Origin: Methylomonas sp. MK1
Lineage (GTDB): Bacteria > Pseudomonadota > Gammaproteobacteria > Methylococcales > Methylomonadaceae
Reading direction: 5' to 3'
Length of the DNA: 64,000 nt
Assembly (NCBI RefSeq): GCF_000365425.1
Contig: NZ_AQOV01000001.1
Coordinates: 620,001 to 684,000, forward strand
In this document: piece by piece, positions 9,125 through 18,928 of the stretch
Layout of the letters: each line of letters begins with the position of its first letter
Position numbering within the stretch: the first letter of the stretch is position 1
The notes under the pieces: model-generated
Database searches by the model: none
What the model was told of the DNA's origin: nothing
Seen by the model: only the letters and a program-made list of their open reading frames with translations
Position numbers and translations under genes: made by a program

Positions 9125-10194
9125 GCTTGACTCTCCCGCCGCAACAACTCCGCTTTACGCTCCACTCCCCAACGATATCCGGACAAACCGCCGTCCGAGC
9201 GGACGACCCGGTGACAGGGAATTGCGACCGCCAAGGTATTGGCCGCGCAGGCGCCGGCCACCGCGCGCATTGCCTTCGGTGCGCCAATGCGTTGGGCAAT
9301 ATCGGTGTAACTGACTTTCTCGCCCACCGGGATTTGCAGCAATGCTTGCCAAACCCGCTGTTGAAATGCAGTACCTCGCATATCCAGCGGTAAATCCAAG
9401 CCGATGGCGGGGGCTTCAACAAAACCGACCACTTTGGCAACCCATTGTTCGAATTCGTTGTCACCGCCGATCAGTTCAGCCCGAGGGAAACGGTCTTGTA
9501 ACTCCCTGGCTAAGCGGTCCGGCTCGTCGCCTAACGCAATGGCACAAATTCCGATGTCGCTGGCCGCCACCAGAATAGAACCCAGTGAGCATTCACCCAG
9601 GGCAAACCGAATTCGGCTATTGGTGCCGCCGGCACGATAGTCGGATGGCGTCATACCTAACAGCTGCGGCGATTTTTCATAAAACCGGCTGTTGGAGTTA
9701 TAACCGGCATCATAGATGGCGGCGGTTACCGACTGACTTTTTGCCAGTTGATTCCGAACCCGGTTACTGCGCTGAGCTGCTGCATAGGCTTTAGGTGTCA
9801 AGCCAGTGATTGCCTTAAAAATTCGATGAAAATGAAAGGCACTGAGTCCGGCAATAACCGCCAACTCGGTAAGGCTAGGTTCGGTTTCCGCTGTTTCCAG
9901 CAAGCGGCAGATTTCGGAAACTTTATCGGCATAAAGTTCGCGCAAGGCAGGTTGATCAGGTTTACAACGCCGACAGGGGCGGAATCCAGCCGCTTCAGCT
10001 TCGTCTCGACTAAGATGGAACTGCACATTTTTCGGTTTGGCGGTACGAGCCGGACAAGACGGTCGGCAATAGACGCCGGTAGTTTTGACCGAGTAGAAAA
10101 AGCTACCGTCGGCTGCTGGATCGCGGGCCAGCACGGCTTGCCAACGAGGATCGTTCTCTGTGGGCAAAGCGTCAGTTTCAGTCGGGTTCGGCAT
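9121..10194 (-). CDS. ada: Ada methyltransferase and transcriptional activator
   Basis: 357 aa, full length. The N-terminal zinc domain keeps all four cysteines (43, 47, 74 and 77; GVYCRPSC and RPCRRC). An AraC-type HTH follows (ELAVIAGLSAFHFHRIFKAI). The C-terminal O6-methylguanine transferase has the acceptor motif PCHRVV. It repairs methylphosphotriesters and O6-methylguanine, and when methylated activates the ada-alkA operon. It is the first gene of that operon. Confidence 0.97.
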   Translation of the reverse strand: MPNPTETDALPTENDPRWQAVLARDPAADGSFFYSVKTTGVYCRPSCPARTAKPKNVQFHLSRDEAEAAGFRPCRRCKPDQPALRELYADKVSEICRLLETAETEPSLTELAVIAGLSAFHFHRIFKAITGLTPKAYAAAQRSNRVRNQLAKSQSVTAAIYDAGYNSNSRFYEKSPQLLGMTPSDYRAGGTNSRIRFALGECSLGSILVAASDIGICAIALGDEPDRLARELQDRFPRAELIGGDNEFEQWVAKVVGFVEAPAIGLDLPLDMRGTAFQQRVWQALLQIPVGEKVSYTDIAQRIGAPKAMRAVAGACAANTLAVAIPCHRVVRSDGGLSGYRWGVERKAELLRRESQA

Positions 10195-10215
10195 GTCGGC
10201 TCCGGATTTCGTTCA

Positions 10216-10230
10216 TTCGCGCCGTTAATT
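10216..10230 (-). promoter_or_regulatory. Possible Ada box upstream of ada
   Basis: On the minus strand the sequence AATTAACGGCGCGAA lies about 20-35 nt before the ada start and resembles the E. coli Ada box AATTAAAGCGCAA. The match is partial and the distance short, so this is only suggestive. Confidence 0.25.
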
Positions 10231-10405
10231 TACCCAAATCACAGTTCTTGAACACTCCGAGTCTTGCTTTCAAATTCAAATTAGCTTGCTATCAAAACAT
10301 CTGGAGCATTACTTAACCGTCTAAAGCGTTATAAGCTTTTGAAGATATGTGCCGACAATCTTCCATCAACGACTCGGCACAAACGGGATGGCAACTTCAT
10401 TGCCA

Positions 10406-11044
10406 TTAAACGCTAGTACTACTTCTCTCCTGCCGGTTCAATAGCTCAGGAATCAGCGATCGGATGCGCTCAATACCTGCGTCAATTGCCAAGCTTGCGG
10501 CATCTTTCCCATATGCCATGCCTTGCAAGTAAACAAATTGTATTGAATTGAGGCCAACCGTCTGCAATGCGTAACGCAAATAATCGCTGAGGAAATCCGC
10601 TTGATTGGCCCGCTCACCTTGATGAAAACCGCCGGATGTGAGCACAACAAAAACAGGACGATCATTTAGCCTTCCGATTTTCCCAGTCGGCGTAGCATCA
10701 AAGGTACGGTCAATCCGCAATACATAGTCGATCCAGGCTTTCAGCGCGGCTGGCACCGTAAAATTGTGCATCGGCGTGGCAATGATCAGCAATTCGCAGG
10801 ACTCCAGTTCCCCAATCAAGGTCTCGGATAGCTCAAATGCCGAGCTATCGTCAGCAGCTCGATCCAGCACGGCTGTGGCGTAGGCCGCCGACGGCAAAAT
10901 CATTTCCGGCGCAGACAGCAGTCGGTGTACGACTTCGGCAGTTGGCCATACGGCATGAATTTGCGCCAATAGAAACTCTACTACCGACCCGCCGGAACTT
11001 GCGTAGGCATGCGGACTACCGTTCACAACTAAAACCCTAGGCAT
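10406..11044 (-). CDS. FMN-dependent NADH-azoreductase-like flavoprotein
   Basis: 212 aa from the ATG at 11044 (MPRVLVVNGSPH). It has the flavodoxin-like fold 2 of the AzoR/AcpD family: phosphate-loop NGSPHAYASSGGS, the substrate-side motif TPMHNFTVPAALKAWIDYV, and TSGGFHQGE. It should reduce quinones or azo compounds with NADH via FMN. The start overlaps the end of the GNAT gene by 8 nt. It is third in the operon divergent from the MocR regulator. Confidence 0.85.
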   Translation of the reverse strand: MPRVLVVNGSPHAYASSGGSVVEFLLAQIHAVWPTAEVVHRLLSAPEMILPSAAYATAVLDRAADDSSAFELSETLIGELESCELLIIATPMHNFTVPAALKAWIDYVLRIDRTFDATPTGKIGRLNDRPVFVVLTSGGFHQGERANQADFLSDYLRYALQTVGLNSIQFVYLQGMAYGKDAASLAIDAGIERIRSLIPELLNRQERSSTSV

Positions 11045-11483
11045 GGCTAACGCCATTGAGGCTTTCGACAAAGTGCATGCCTTTGGCTAATAAGCCTTGC
11101 CGGTAATAAAACCGCTGGGCATAAGGCATGTACAAGCCAGTATCGAGCACCAAATTTGCACAATCAAACGTCAGAGCGTATTTTCTGACATATTCGATTA
11201 AGCTTTTTCCGATACCACCGTTTTGGTTAGGTGGTTCAACTACAAGATCATCCACATACAAAAACTTGCCATACAGCAGGTTTTCGCCCAGACGAAACCC
11301 AATCAGACCTTGCCATTGCTGGTTATGACGAAATCCCGTCAAATGATAACCGGCTTGAGCTTGCCGTTGCACTTGGGCTACAAATGCCGCCGCATCCGGC
11401 AAATGGGGACGAAGTATGCTCATCAGTGGGTAAACCGCCACGATGTCATCGTTTTCAATAATCTTGTCTATAGATTGCATCAT
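11037..11483 (-). CDS. GNAT-family acetyltransferase
   Basis: 148 aa. The acetyl-CoA region is recognisable as YVDDLVVEPPNQNGGIGKSLIEY, with a C-terminal FYYRQGL motif. It is a paralogue of the GNAT at 48427-48858, and both lie beside a flavodoxin-like reductase gene. The ATG at 11483 is chosen because it starts just after the decarboxylase stop. Substrate unknown. Confidence 0.8.
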   Translation of the reverse strand: MMQSIDKIIENDDIVAVYPLMSILRPHLPDAAAFVAQVQRQAQAGYHLTGFRHNQQWQGLIGFRLGENLLYGKFLYVDDLVVEPPNQNGGIGKSLIEYVRKYALTFDCANLVLDTGLYMPYAQRFYYRQGLLAKGMHFVESLNGVSHA

Positions 11484-11493
11484 TGAATTCCGC

Positions 11494-11928
11494 TTACCCG
11501 ATTTCCGGCGGCGTTCTCGATGCAATCATTAACCGGTTCCAGGCGTTCATTTCGGCTACCGCAAGTGTCAGGTCTGATAATTCGTGTTCACTGAATTGCG
11601 CTTTAGCTAGCTGATAGACGGATTCCGGTACCTCGGCGTCCCTTAACGCCGTGACGGCCTCTGCCCAAGCCAAAGCCGCCAATTCTCGTTCGGTAAACAC
11701 ATTGGCTTCCTTCCAGGCTACCACCAAATGGACCTTGGTTATAGATATGCCGTTCTGTTGCGCCAATGGCGCATGCATATTGATGCAATACGCGCAGCCG
11801 TTGATTTGCGAGATGCGCAGCCGTATCAGTTCGAGCAAGCCGTGATCAAGCCCGCAGTCCTGTATGTAATGATGCAAACCGTACATGGCCTGATAGCCGC
11901 TGGTTTGATAGCTGAAGCGTTTGGTCAT
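11494..11928 (-). CDS. Carboxymuconolactone decarboxylase/AhpD-like protein
   Basis: 144 aa. The core is the CxxC-H motif NGCAYCINMH of AhpD-like thiol reductases and carboxymuconolactone decarboxylases. It is first in a three-gene operon (this gene, GNAT, azoreductase-like) transcribed away from the MocR gene. A role in peroxide or quinone defence is inferred from the CxxC site and the reductase partner. Confidence 0.88.
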   Translation of the reverse strand: MTKRFSYQTSGYQAMYGLHHYIQDCGLDHGLLELIRLRISQINGCAYCINMHAPLAQQNGISITKVHLVVAWKEANVFTERELAALAWAEAVTALRDAEVPESVYQLAKAQFSEHELSDLTLAVAEMNAWNRLMIASRTPPEIG

Positions 11929-11983
11929 GAGCTACTCCTAATACTGTCGGTCAAGTGAAATTGGTGCTATTCTCGCCAATCGA

Positions 11984-12029
11984 ATGGTTTAATAAAAATA
12001 CCAATAAGTGAAAAAATTACCAAACCAAT
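11984..12029. promoter_or_regulatory. Candidate MocR operator in the divergent promoter
   Basis: The 117-nt divergent promoter holds an inverted pair, ATGGTTT at 11984-11990 and AAACCAAT at 12022-12029, in A/T-rich DNA. A second inverted repeat (ATTGG/CCAAT) lies just upstream. MocR proteins commonly bind paired short repeats between their gene and a divergent target. This is inferred from layout only. Confidence 0.35.
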
Positions 12030-12045
12030 TTACCGAAAAAGAATC

Positions 12046-13512
12046 GTGAGGCTAGCGGAACAGATTGAACTTTCCATTGCAGCGAAACCAGCGCAATGCT
12101 CGATCAAAGACTGGATTTACAGCGAGATACGCTTGGCTATTTTAAGTGGCCGTTTGAAACCCAAGGCCAGACTGCCCACTACCCGCGATTTTGCCAAACA
12201 CTACAGTGTTTCCCGCAGCATGGTGGTTTTGGGCTATGAACAATTATTGGCGGAAGGCTATATTGCGTCCCATACTGGCAAAGGCACGTTTGTCTCAGCC
12301 AAACTGCCGGATAGTCTGGATAGTGCACCCGCCCCACAAAACCGCGCCGCAGTTTCGGCAAAAGGCAGGCTATCGCAACTGGGTCGAGTACTGGCGGACA
12401 GCCCATTCTTTTACGGTGCGGCCGAGCCGGCACCCGTTCCGTTCAAACCCAATCAACCGGATTTCGAGCACTTTCCGTTGAATATCTGGAACCGTATTGC
12501 CTCCAAACGTGCGAATGCCTTGCGTCCGCGGAAAATGGGTTACGCTGATCCGACCGGCTATCATCTGTTACGCGCTTCGATTGCAGAGCATTTACGGTAT
12601 ACGCAGCGCATTACCTGCACACCGGAGCAAGTGATCATCACCAACAGCGCCCAGCAAACCCTGGATTTGTGCGCACGCTTGCTGCTCGATCCTGGCGATA
12701 CGGTGTGGATGGAGGACCCCGGCTATCCCGGCGCGAAAACCTTGTTTGCTGCCGTCGGTGCACGGGTGCATGCCGTACCGATTGATTCGAACGGCATGGA
12801 TATCGAAGCGGCAATTCAAAAGACAGCATACGCCAAACTGGCCTACGTGACGTCCGCCCACCAATCGCCGATCGGCCCGGCGCTGAGTCTTGAGCGCCGA
12901 ATCGCGCTACTAGAATGGGCAGAGCACCATCAAACGACGGTACTCGAAGACGATTACGACGGCGAATTCCGCTTCCACGGTACTCCGATGGCACCAGTCA
13001 AAAGTCTAGATGCCACTGACCGGGTAATCTATATGGGCACGTTCAGCAAACTGTTGTTTCCGAGTATCCGTTTGGCTTATGCAGTGGTACCGAAGTGGCT
13101 GCTAACACCGCTTGCGTCGGCAATGAGCCTGACCTGCCGCCATGTCGGACTGGAAGCCCAAGTGGTGCTGAGCGAATTTATTGCCGAAGGCCACTACGCC
13201 AGACATTTGCGACGGATGAAGATAATCTACCAGGAACGCGCCGAAACGTTTATTACCGCCTGCGATAACCAGTTGAAAGGTCTGCTCGACGTTTGCCCGA
13301 TTTCCACCGGACTCGATGCCTGTGCATACCTCCCGGAAGGGTTCGATGACGTCGAGGTAACCCAGCGCTTAAAACAAGGCGGTATTGAAGCACGACCGCT
13401 TTCGTTTTACGGCATCGAACGTAAGCCGCCCAGCGGTTTGGTTTTGGGTTTCTCGGCGTTCAGGCCGGAGCAGATTGTCGCTGGAATTTGCCGGATAAGC
13501 GAAATTCTATGA
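12046..13512 (+). CDS. MocR/PdxR-type regulator (GntR HTH + aminotransferase-like domain)
   Basis: 488 aa with a GTG start. The N-terminal winged helix (LPTTRDFAKHYSVSRSMVVLGYEQL) is joined to a fold-type I aminotransferase domain. The PLP lysine lies in GTFSKLLFPSIRLAY, and the PLP aspartate region is EDDYDGEFRF. Such proteins act as PLP-dependent regulators rather than enzymes. It is divergent from the decarboxylase/GNAT/azoreductase operon, its probable target. Confidence 0.92.
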   Translation: MRLAEQIELSIAAKPAQCSIKDWIYSEIRLAILSGRLKPKARLPTTRDFAKHYSVSRSMVVLGYEQLLAEGYIASHTGKGTFVSAKLPDSLDSAPAPQNRAAVSAKGRLSQLGRVLADSPFFYGAAEPAPVPFKPNQPDFEHFPLNIWNRIASKRANALRPRKMGYADPTGYHLLRASIAEHLRYTQRITCTPEQVIITNSAQQTLDLCARLLLDPGDTVWMEDPGYPGAKTLFAAVGARVHAVPIDSNGMDIEAAIQKTAYAKLAYVTSAHQSPIGPALSLERRIALLEWAEHHQTTVLEDDYDGEFRFHGTPMAPVKSLDATDRVIYMGTFSKLLFPSIRLAYAVVPKWLLTPLASAMSLTCRHVGLEAQVVLSEFIAEGHYARHLRRMKIIYQERAETFITACDNQLKGLLDVCPISTGLDACAYLPEGFDDVEVTQRLKQGGIEARPLSFYGIERKPPSGLVLGFSAFRPEQIVAGICRISEIL

Positions 13513-13765
13513 AATGGTTTAACCCCCTGGTTTTTCCGCAAATTCTTCGTTCTTCCCTTCGGATCGGCTGATTTATGTTTCGAAACAGCTTGCTACGAGG
13601 GGAATTGGTATGTTTTAAGGATCTGCTCACGACACCGCCATTAAAGACTAGCGTAGATTGCATCCGCTGAACAGGCTGAGTATCATGCTAAGTTCTTGAT
13701 GTCGCATCGGGATTCCAAGTCACTCATATAATCGGCTCGGACTGAATTATGTCACCTTTCAAAAC

Positions 13766-14273
13766 ATGCCACTCGTTATCCGTTCCGAGCGTAAAAGCGA
13801 TGAAAACGCGATTGAGGGAATTACTCACCAAGCGTTTGCGTCGCATCCCCACAGCAGTCATGCCGAACACTTAATCATCCGCGCTTTGCGTGAGGCCAAT
13901 GTTCTCACCATCTCGTTGGTGGCTGAACAGTCTAATGAAGTGGTTGGCCATATCGCCTTTTCGCCTGTCACTATTTCAGATGGGACGTCTGGTTGGTTTG
14001 GCCTTGGGCCTGTATCGGTACTTCCATCAGTTCAAAAACGAGGCATTGGCCGAGCTCTTATTGAACATGGTTTGTCGCAGTTGCGCGAACTTGGCGCCGA
14101 TGGTTGCGTATTACTCGGCGAACCGTCGTTCTACAAGCGCTTTGGCTTTTCCAACAGTCCCGGGCTTTATGCTACCCGGCATTCCCCAAGAGTTCTTCTT
14201 GGCACTTTCCTTCGGCTCAGGTTATCCGCCAGGCAAAGTTAGCTATCATGCCGCCTTTTTCACCAACAACTAA
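13766..14273 (+). pseudogene. GNAT acetyltransferase (YhbS-like), broken by a frameshift near 14165
   Basis: The first 132 or so codons encode a clear YhbS-type GNAT (GPVSVLPSVQKRGIGRALIEHG; GEPSFYKRFGF). The family end (LPGIPQEFFLALSFGSG, then a stop at 14273) continues in the next frame. The switch falls at GGGCTTTATGCTACCC: removing one T of TTT restores PGL-MLPGIPQE. Joined, the protein is about 168 aa, the family length. The indel could be real or a sequencing error; if error, the gene is intact. Confidence 0.8.
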
Positions 14274-14659
14274 ATCCTGCAACCAATCAGTTCTGAGCCC
14301 AAAATGGCCCTGAGCAACGATTTCTAACGCACTTGCTCGATCCTGCGCTGTTGTCGACGCTCCGGGATACTTCCTCAATATAGAAATCACAAATCTGAAG
14401 CGACAAATTTTTCCACGCATCCACGCCGCTCTTTGTCTGCGCTCCGGTCAGACCTGCATGCTGACTGGTATGTGTCGGCTATTACAAGAATCAAAACCGA
14501 GGCAATAGGTTAGAAAAAAGTATTACTTTTTTTTATATTCGTGATACTTTATTTGGCGTAATTGAGCCGCTTCCATGCCCGAACACCAAGCTTATCGGCG
14601 ACGCCGATAAGGATGCCGCTCGACATGAATCAATTGTCAATTCAACCGAAGGCTAAACC
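14274..14659. other. Gene-free stretch before the MOSC fusion
   Basis: 386 nt with no convincing gene on either strand. The distal half is A/T-rich and carries a perfect hairpin (see next entry). It presumably holds the promoter of the MOSC fusion gene. Confidence 0.5.
14591..14611. promoter_or_regulatory. Perfect inverted repeat upstream of the MOSC fusion
   Basis: CTTATCGGC-GAC-GCCGATAAG is a 9-bp perfect inverted repeat with a 3-nt centre, 48 nt before the start codon of the MOSC fusion gene. It could be a repressor operator or an RNA hairpin. The nearby NikR-like gene (16466-16957) encodes a candidate binder, but nothing here proves it. Confidence 0.45.
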
Positions 14660-16431
14660 ATGACCAACCGATACAAAATGAATCCGCATGCCGAATTTAC
14701 CGGCCAGCGCCAGCCGAACCAGTCGGCTGACGCCTGTATTACTTCCATCAACGTGAGTAAAGTCACGAACGTCGTTTTTAAAGGTAAAACCGTGCCGACC
14801 GGTATTTTTAAGCTAGCGGTCAGCGGCTTGGTTCACATCGGCACGAACGGCGTAGAAGACGACGAGCAAGCCGATTTACGCTGCCACGGTGGCTCGCATA
14901 AAGCCGTATATATTTACGGATTGCCAGGATATGCCTATTGGGAGTCCTTTTTGGGGAGAAAACTGACGTCGGGTACCTTTGGAGAAAACCTGACGGTAGA
15001 CAATCTGACCGAAGACACCATCCGTATCGGCGATCTTTTGATTTGCGGGAAGTTAGTGATGCAAATCAGCGAGCCGCGCATATCCTGCTTTAAATTGGCG
15101 ATGACGCTCAAGGAAGACCCAGGATTTTCAAAAACGTTTTTGGAAGACGGCCGGGTTGGGTTTTATGCGCGGGTATTGCATGCGGGGACCGTGACGGCCG
15201 GCGATCGCTTGATACACGAACCCGTTTCCACGCCATCGCCGACGATCCGCGAGTTCGTTCGCGCTTGTTACGATCCGAATACGACGCTGGCGGCGCTGAA
15301 ATTTGCGCGAAATGCCGTGGATTTATCGCCGGAATGGCAAGCGTTGCTGAGCAAGCGTGCTTCGGCGCTGACGCTGGCCCGCCAAGGCAAGGGGTGGTCC
15401 GGCTTCAAGGCCTTTACCGTAACACAGCGCAAAACGGAAGCTGCAGGCATCTTGTCGTTATATTTAACACCGAACGACGGCGCGGAATTACCAGCGTACC
15501 TGCCGGGACAACATATTTCACTACGCGCGAAACTCCCGGAGCACGGTGCGCTGGTTAGACCCTATTCGCTGTCTTCATGCCAGACGGTTGCCAATACTTT
15601 CCGAATAACGGTCAAACGAATGCAGGCTATTGAGGAAAAAAATCAAAGCGCGTCAATGTCGCGTTATTTACACGATTCTGTGCAAGTCGGCGACGAACTG
15701 CAGGTCAAGGCGCCCGGTGGGCGCTTCTTTATCGAGGAAACCGACGACTCGCCTCGCGTGCTATTCGCCGGCGGCGTTGGCATTACGCCGCTGTTTGCCA
15801 TGTTTGAACACGCCGCCGCTTCGCAGTGCGAGACCACGCTGGTTTATGCCGTCCGTAACGATAGTGAACGTTGCTTCCAGCACACGCTATCGAAGCGCTT
15901 TGCAAAATGCACCGCCATCTGAAGGCGATTTTTCTAGCCGAAACCGCGTTCGAAGCTGGGCCGTCGGAATACACGAAACAAGGCCGCATAGACGAGGAGC
16001 TGCTGACAGAGCTGGATTTAGAGGCAGCAAGCTTTTTCTTGTGTGGACCTTTGGGGTTTCTGGACGAAGTCGAAGGGATATTGAAACACGCGGGAATTCC
16101 GGAAAGCCGAATTCATATCGAAGCCTTTGCAGCGCGTTCTAAAAATACAACCCAGCTCGCAATCGACGCAGCAGGTGCAGAATACACCGTGACCTTCAAT
16201 AAATCCGGTGTTTCCGTTCGATGGACGGCCGATCAAGGGACACTACTCGATTTGGCCGAAGCCAACGGACTGCGTCCACCATTCGCTTGCCGCGCCGGCA
16301 CCTGCCAATCCTGCACGACAACAATTCTTTCCGGTTCCGTCGATTATCTGGAACTCGTCGACCCTCTGTCACCCGAGGAAACCTTTATTTGCTGCACCAT
16401 ACCAATTTCGGATGTGGTATTGGACCTCTAA
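14660..16431 (+). pseudogene. MOSC + flavin reductase + 2Fe-2S ferredoxin fusion, frameshifted near 15887
   Basis: Joined, about 590 aa. A MOSC domain of YiiM type (residues about 25-190; cysteine in EPRISCFKLAM) binds molybdenum-cofactor-like ligands. An FAD/NAD(P)H reductase domain follows (VRPYSLSS; FAGGVGITPLFAMFEH). A plant-type ferredoxin ends the protein (CRAGTCQSCTTTILSG with the distal Cys in FICC). The first frame stops at 15922 and the remainder continues in another frame. The break is at CAGCACACGCT: removing one AC restores QHAIEALCKMH. It is an electron-transfer oxidoreductase by domain content, likely for N-hydroxylated or nitrogenous substrates (inference). Confidence 0.85.
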
Positions 16432-16465
16432 ATTTGTTGTTTAAGTGAACACTCAACGGGCGCCA

Positions 16466-16957
16466 TCACTTTTCCGGCGGATGTGAAAAAGGATGCAATT
16501 GCGGAATGAGTGCTGCAACGAGTTCCAGTCGCCCCCACAGCACACCGCGAAGTGTGATCATAGCGTCGGCGATTTGCTGTACTTTCGCCGGCGGCCCTTG
16601 CACCAGGATCACCTCCAACGTCCGCTCGCCGTCGAGCAACACGTGGAGCGATGAAATGACCTCCGCAATATTTTGACGCTGCAAGTCGGACAACTTTTGT
16701 TGTACGCCAGTCGCCAAATTGTCATAAAACAGCGTTATGGTGCCGACCATCACGTGATCGCCGACTTCGTTACGATGTTCAACGAGCGAGCGGTGGAGGA
16801 TTTTGGCGATGGCTTGAGAACGATTGGCAAAGCCGCGTTCGTTGACCATAGTGTCGAGTTCGGTCAACAGATCTTCCGGAAGTGTCATACTGATCCGGCT
16901 CGCCAGACGTTTTGTGTCGTTTTTGATTTCCGAATTCTTAGAAGTGTGCTTAGTCAT
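16466..16957 (-). CDS. NikR-like ribbon-helix-helix regulator with degenerate metal site
   Basis: 163 aa. The N-terminal RHH DNA-binding motif (ASRISMTLPEDLLTELDTMV) is followed by a NikR-type ACT-like domain (ISSLHVLLDGERTLEVILVQG). Aligned by eye to E. coli NikR, His87 is kept but His89 becomes Leu, Cys95 becomes Thr and His76 becomes Arg. Nickel is therefore probably not the ligand. It converges with the MOSC fusion gene. The true signal is unknown. Confidence 0.85.
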   Translation of the reverse strand: MTKHTSKNSEIKNDTKRLASRISMTLPEDLLTELDTMVNERGFANRSQAIAKILHRSLVEHRNEVGDHVMVGTITLFYDNLATGVQQKLSDLQRQNIAEVISSLHVLLDGERTLEVILVQGPPAKVQQIADAMITLRGVLWGRLELVAALIPQLHPFSHPPEK

Positions 16958-17524
16958 TTCAATTCCAGATTATGTCGTTATTAAGTAACCGCCAAAACAC
17001 GTTGCCCTCCGGCGAACCAACCGGCTTTGGACGACTTTCACATAGGCCCTACTTCCGTATTTTCCCATGGTTACATACCAAGCGCCGGACGAACCGAAAG
17101 GCTTTCCGGGAACCTGGCCAGTGTGCCTACAAATTACCGGCGCCTTTGAGCAAGCACATCAACCGAACTTCCTCGAGCCATGACAAAAGTGCCCACAACC
17201 GTCTCGGCTGCCTGCATTTCGTTTGCCGCAGACCCTGCTCCGTTGCAGCAGAGGTTTCCCGCAGGTTAATCGGGCCATTTTATATTGCCGAAGCAGCTAT
17301 ATGTATTCCGATTTGCATTAGGCCTTTTACGCTTATCGACCAAGACATTTATGCTGAGCCTGCTCATCGGACATTACGTCCTGCGGGAATAGCCCTCCGT
17401 GAGTCACAGGATTTGGTTTTACCCATCTTGGCATCATGGGTAGTTTTGGTGAAAATGCACTAAAATCAGCCTCTCCTGCAGAACGCTCGATACACCAGAG
17501 CTTCGACGCTTGACAACGGGGTTC
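16958..17524. other. Gene-free stretch left of the insertion sequence
   Basis: About 570 nt. A 163-codon + strand frame (16972-17463) has no recognisable domain and an odd composition, and I do not accept it. A hairpin TACCCAT...ATGGGTA lies near 17419-17441. The insertion sequence lies directly to the right. Confidence 0.4.
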
Positions 17525-18928
17525 GGGGTGCGATTCAAACTGAGGCGGGGTAATCTATTCATCTTTGCCACTGATTTGCTAAGAGGAGATACCATGGTAC
17601 TGAGTGATGAAGCCTTGTTGGAACGCCTGAACGAACATCCAGAACTACGTAGCCGGGTTGAATCGATGTTACTGGTTGTCGCAGACGAGAAAGGCGAGTT
17701 GCAAGAAGCTGACGCGGCGGAAATGCAGCTGATCGAACAGATGAGGCGGATGGGTCAGGAGTCGTTACAGGCCTGGGCAAGCGGACAAGCCAGCAAGGCC
17801 GTAGCGGTGACTGGACGAGAGACCGGGGTGCGGCGCGCAGGTAAAAAAAACTCCAATGGCACAGCACCTTTGGTGAAATCAGCGTAGAAGAGATTCAGTA
17901 TCGCCGCGGAAACCGGCACATTCGTCCTTTTGTGAATCGGGCCAAAGTGCGTAACCGCGGCTGTTCGCGGCCTTTACAACGGGTGGTGACCGACTTTGGG
18001 GCCGATGTCGCCTTCGCCCAGGTCGAGGACAAATTGGTCGAGCATTACGGACTCCTCCTTGCCGAGAGCACGATACGACGGGTGACCGAAGCGCACGCCC
18101 AAATCATCTATACGACGACACCGGTTGATGAGACCTGGCCTGATGCAGCGGGGTGCCGGGCGGTCGTCGTGGAAATGGATGGCGGCATGGTGCCGATTGT
18201 CGAAGCCGCGCAAACAGACCGGCGCAAAGGCAAGACCTTGCTGTGGAAAGAAGCCAAGCTTTGCCTGGCGCACGCGGCGGGCAGTCAAACCTTGAGCTAT
18301 GGCGGAACGCTGCAAGGCGATGTGGAGGTGGCAGGCAAACAACTGTTTAGCTGTGCCAAAAGCGCGGGCTTCGGCAAGACGAGTCAGGTGCATACCGTTG
18401 GCGATGGTGCCGAATGGATTGCGCGACAAGTGGCAGAGCGCTTCGGCAGTCGGGGCGGATATCTGGTCGATTTCTATCATGTCTGCGACTACCTGAGTGC
18501 CGCCGCCGCAGCGATCCATCCGAATGCAGATGCGGCCAATGCATGGCTCAACCAACAGAAGGACGCGCTCAAAGCCGGGCGTTGTGGCGATGTCACCGCG
18601 TCCCTGCGAGAGCACCTTGAGGTCGGTGACGTGACGGATAGCCAAGCGTCGATAAGGGCTTGTCACCGCTATTTGAGCCGCCGCCAGGATCAGCTCGACT
18701 ACCCAACCGCATTGGCGAACAACTTGCCGATTGGCTCGGGGGAAATTGAGAGTGCGCATCGCTATATTGTCCAGAAACGGCTTAAGCTTCCGGGATCGTG
18801 GTGGTGCGCCGCTAACGCCGATCACATGCTGGCCTTGCGCTTGAATCGCGCTAACCGGCAATGGGACAACTATTGGAATCAAGCGAGGAAGGCTGCTTGA
18901 TTGGACGCATCAGTTTGAATCGCACCCC
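17525..18928 (+). mobile_element. ISKra4-family insertion sequence, apparently intact
   Basis: 1404 bp bounded by a perfect 19-bp terminal inverted repeat, GGGGTGCGATTCAAACTGA (17525-17543), with its complement at 18910-18928. The 7-bp sequence GGGGTTC is present directly outside both ends (17518-17524 and 18929-18935), a clean target duplication. The element therefore moved as a unit and fairly recently. It carries a two-frame transposase and nothing else. Confidence 0.92.
17594..18900 (+). CDS. ISKra4-family transposase, two frames joined by -1 frameshift
   Basis: The first frame (17594-17887, ATG at 17594, AGGAG upstream) encodes a helical N-terminal part. It runs through an A8 tract at 17843-17850. 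A -1 shift there continues as LQWHSTFGEISVEEIQYRRG into the frame that is open to 18900. That frame holds the catalytic part: VVEMDGGMVP, HTVGDGAEWI, and the final IGSGEIESAHRYIVQKR. The second frame alone lacks a good start. The fused product is about 434 aa, as expected for ISKra4. Confidence 0.88.

Noticed and set aside
14217..14420. 67-codon minus-strand frame over the GNAT end
   Set aside because: Overlaps the GNAT coding end antisense and shows no family similarity.
16972..17463. 163-codon + strand frame left of the insertion sequence
   Set aside because: No domain, unlikely composition, no convincing ribosome site; probably non-coding.
17974..18882. 302-codon minus-strand frame opposite the transposase
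   Set aside because: Shadow of the transposase codons; no family resemblance.
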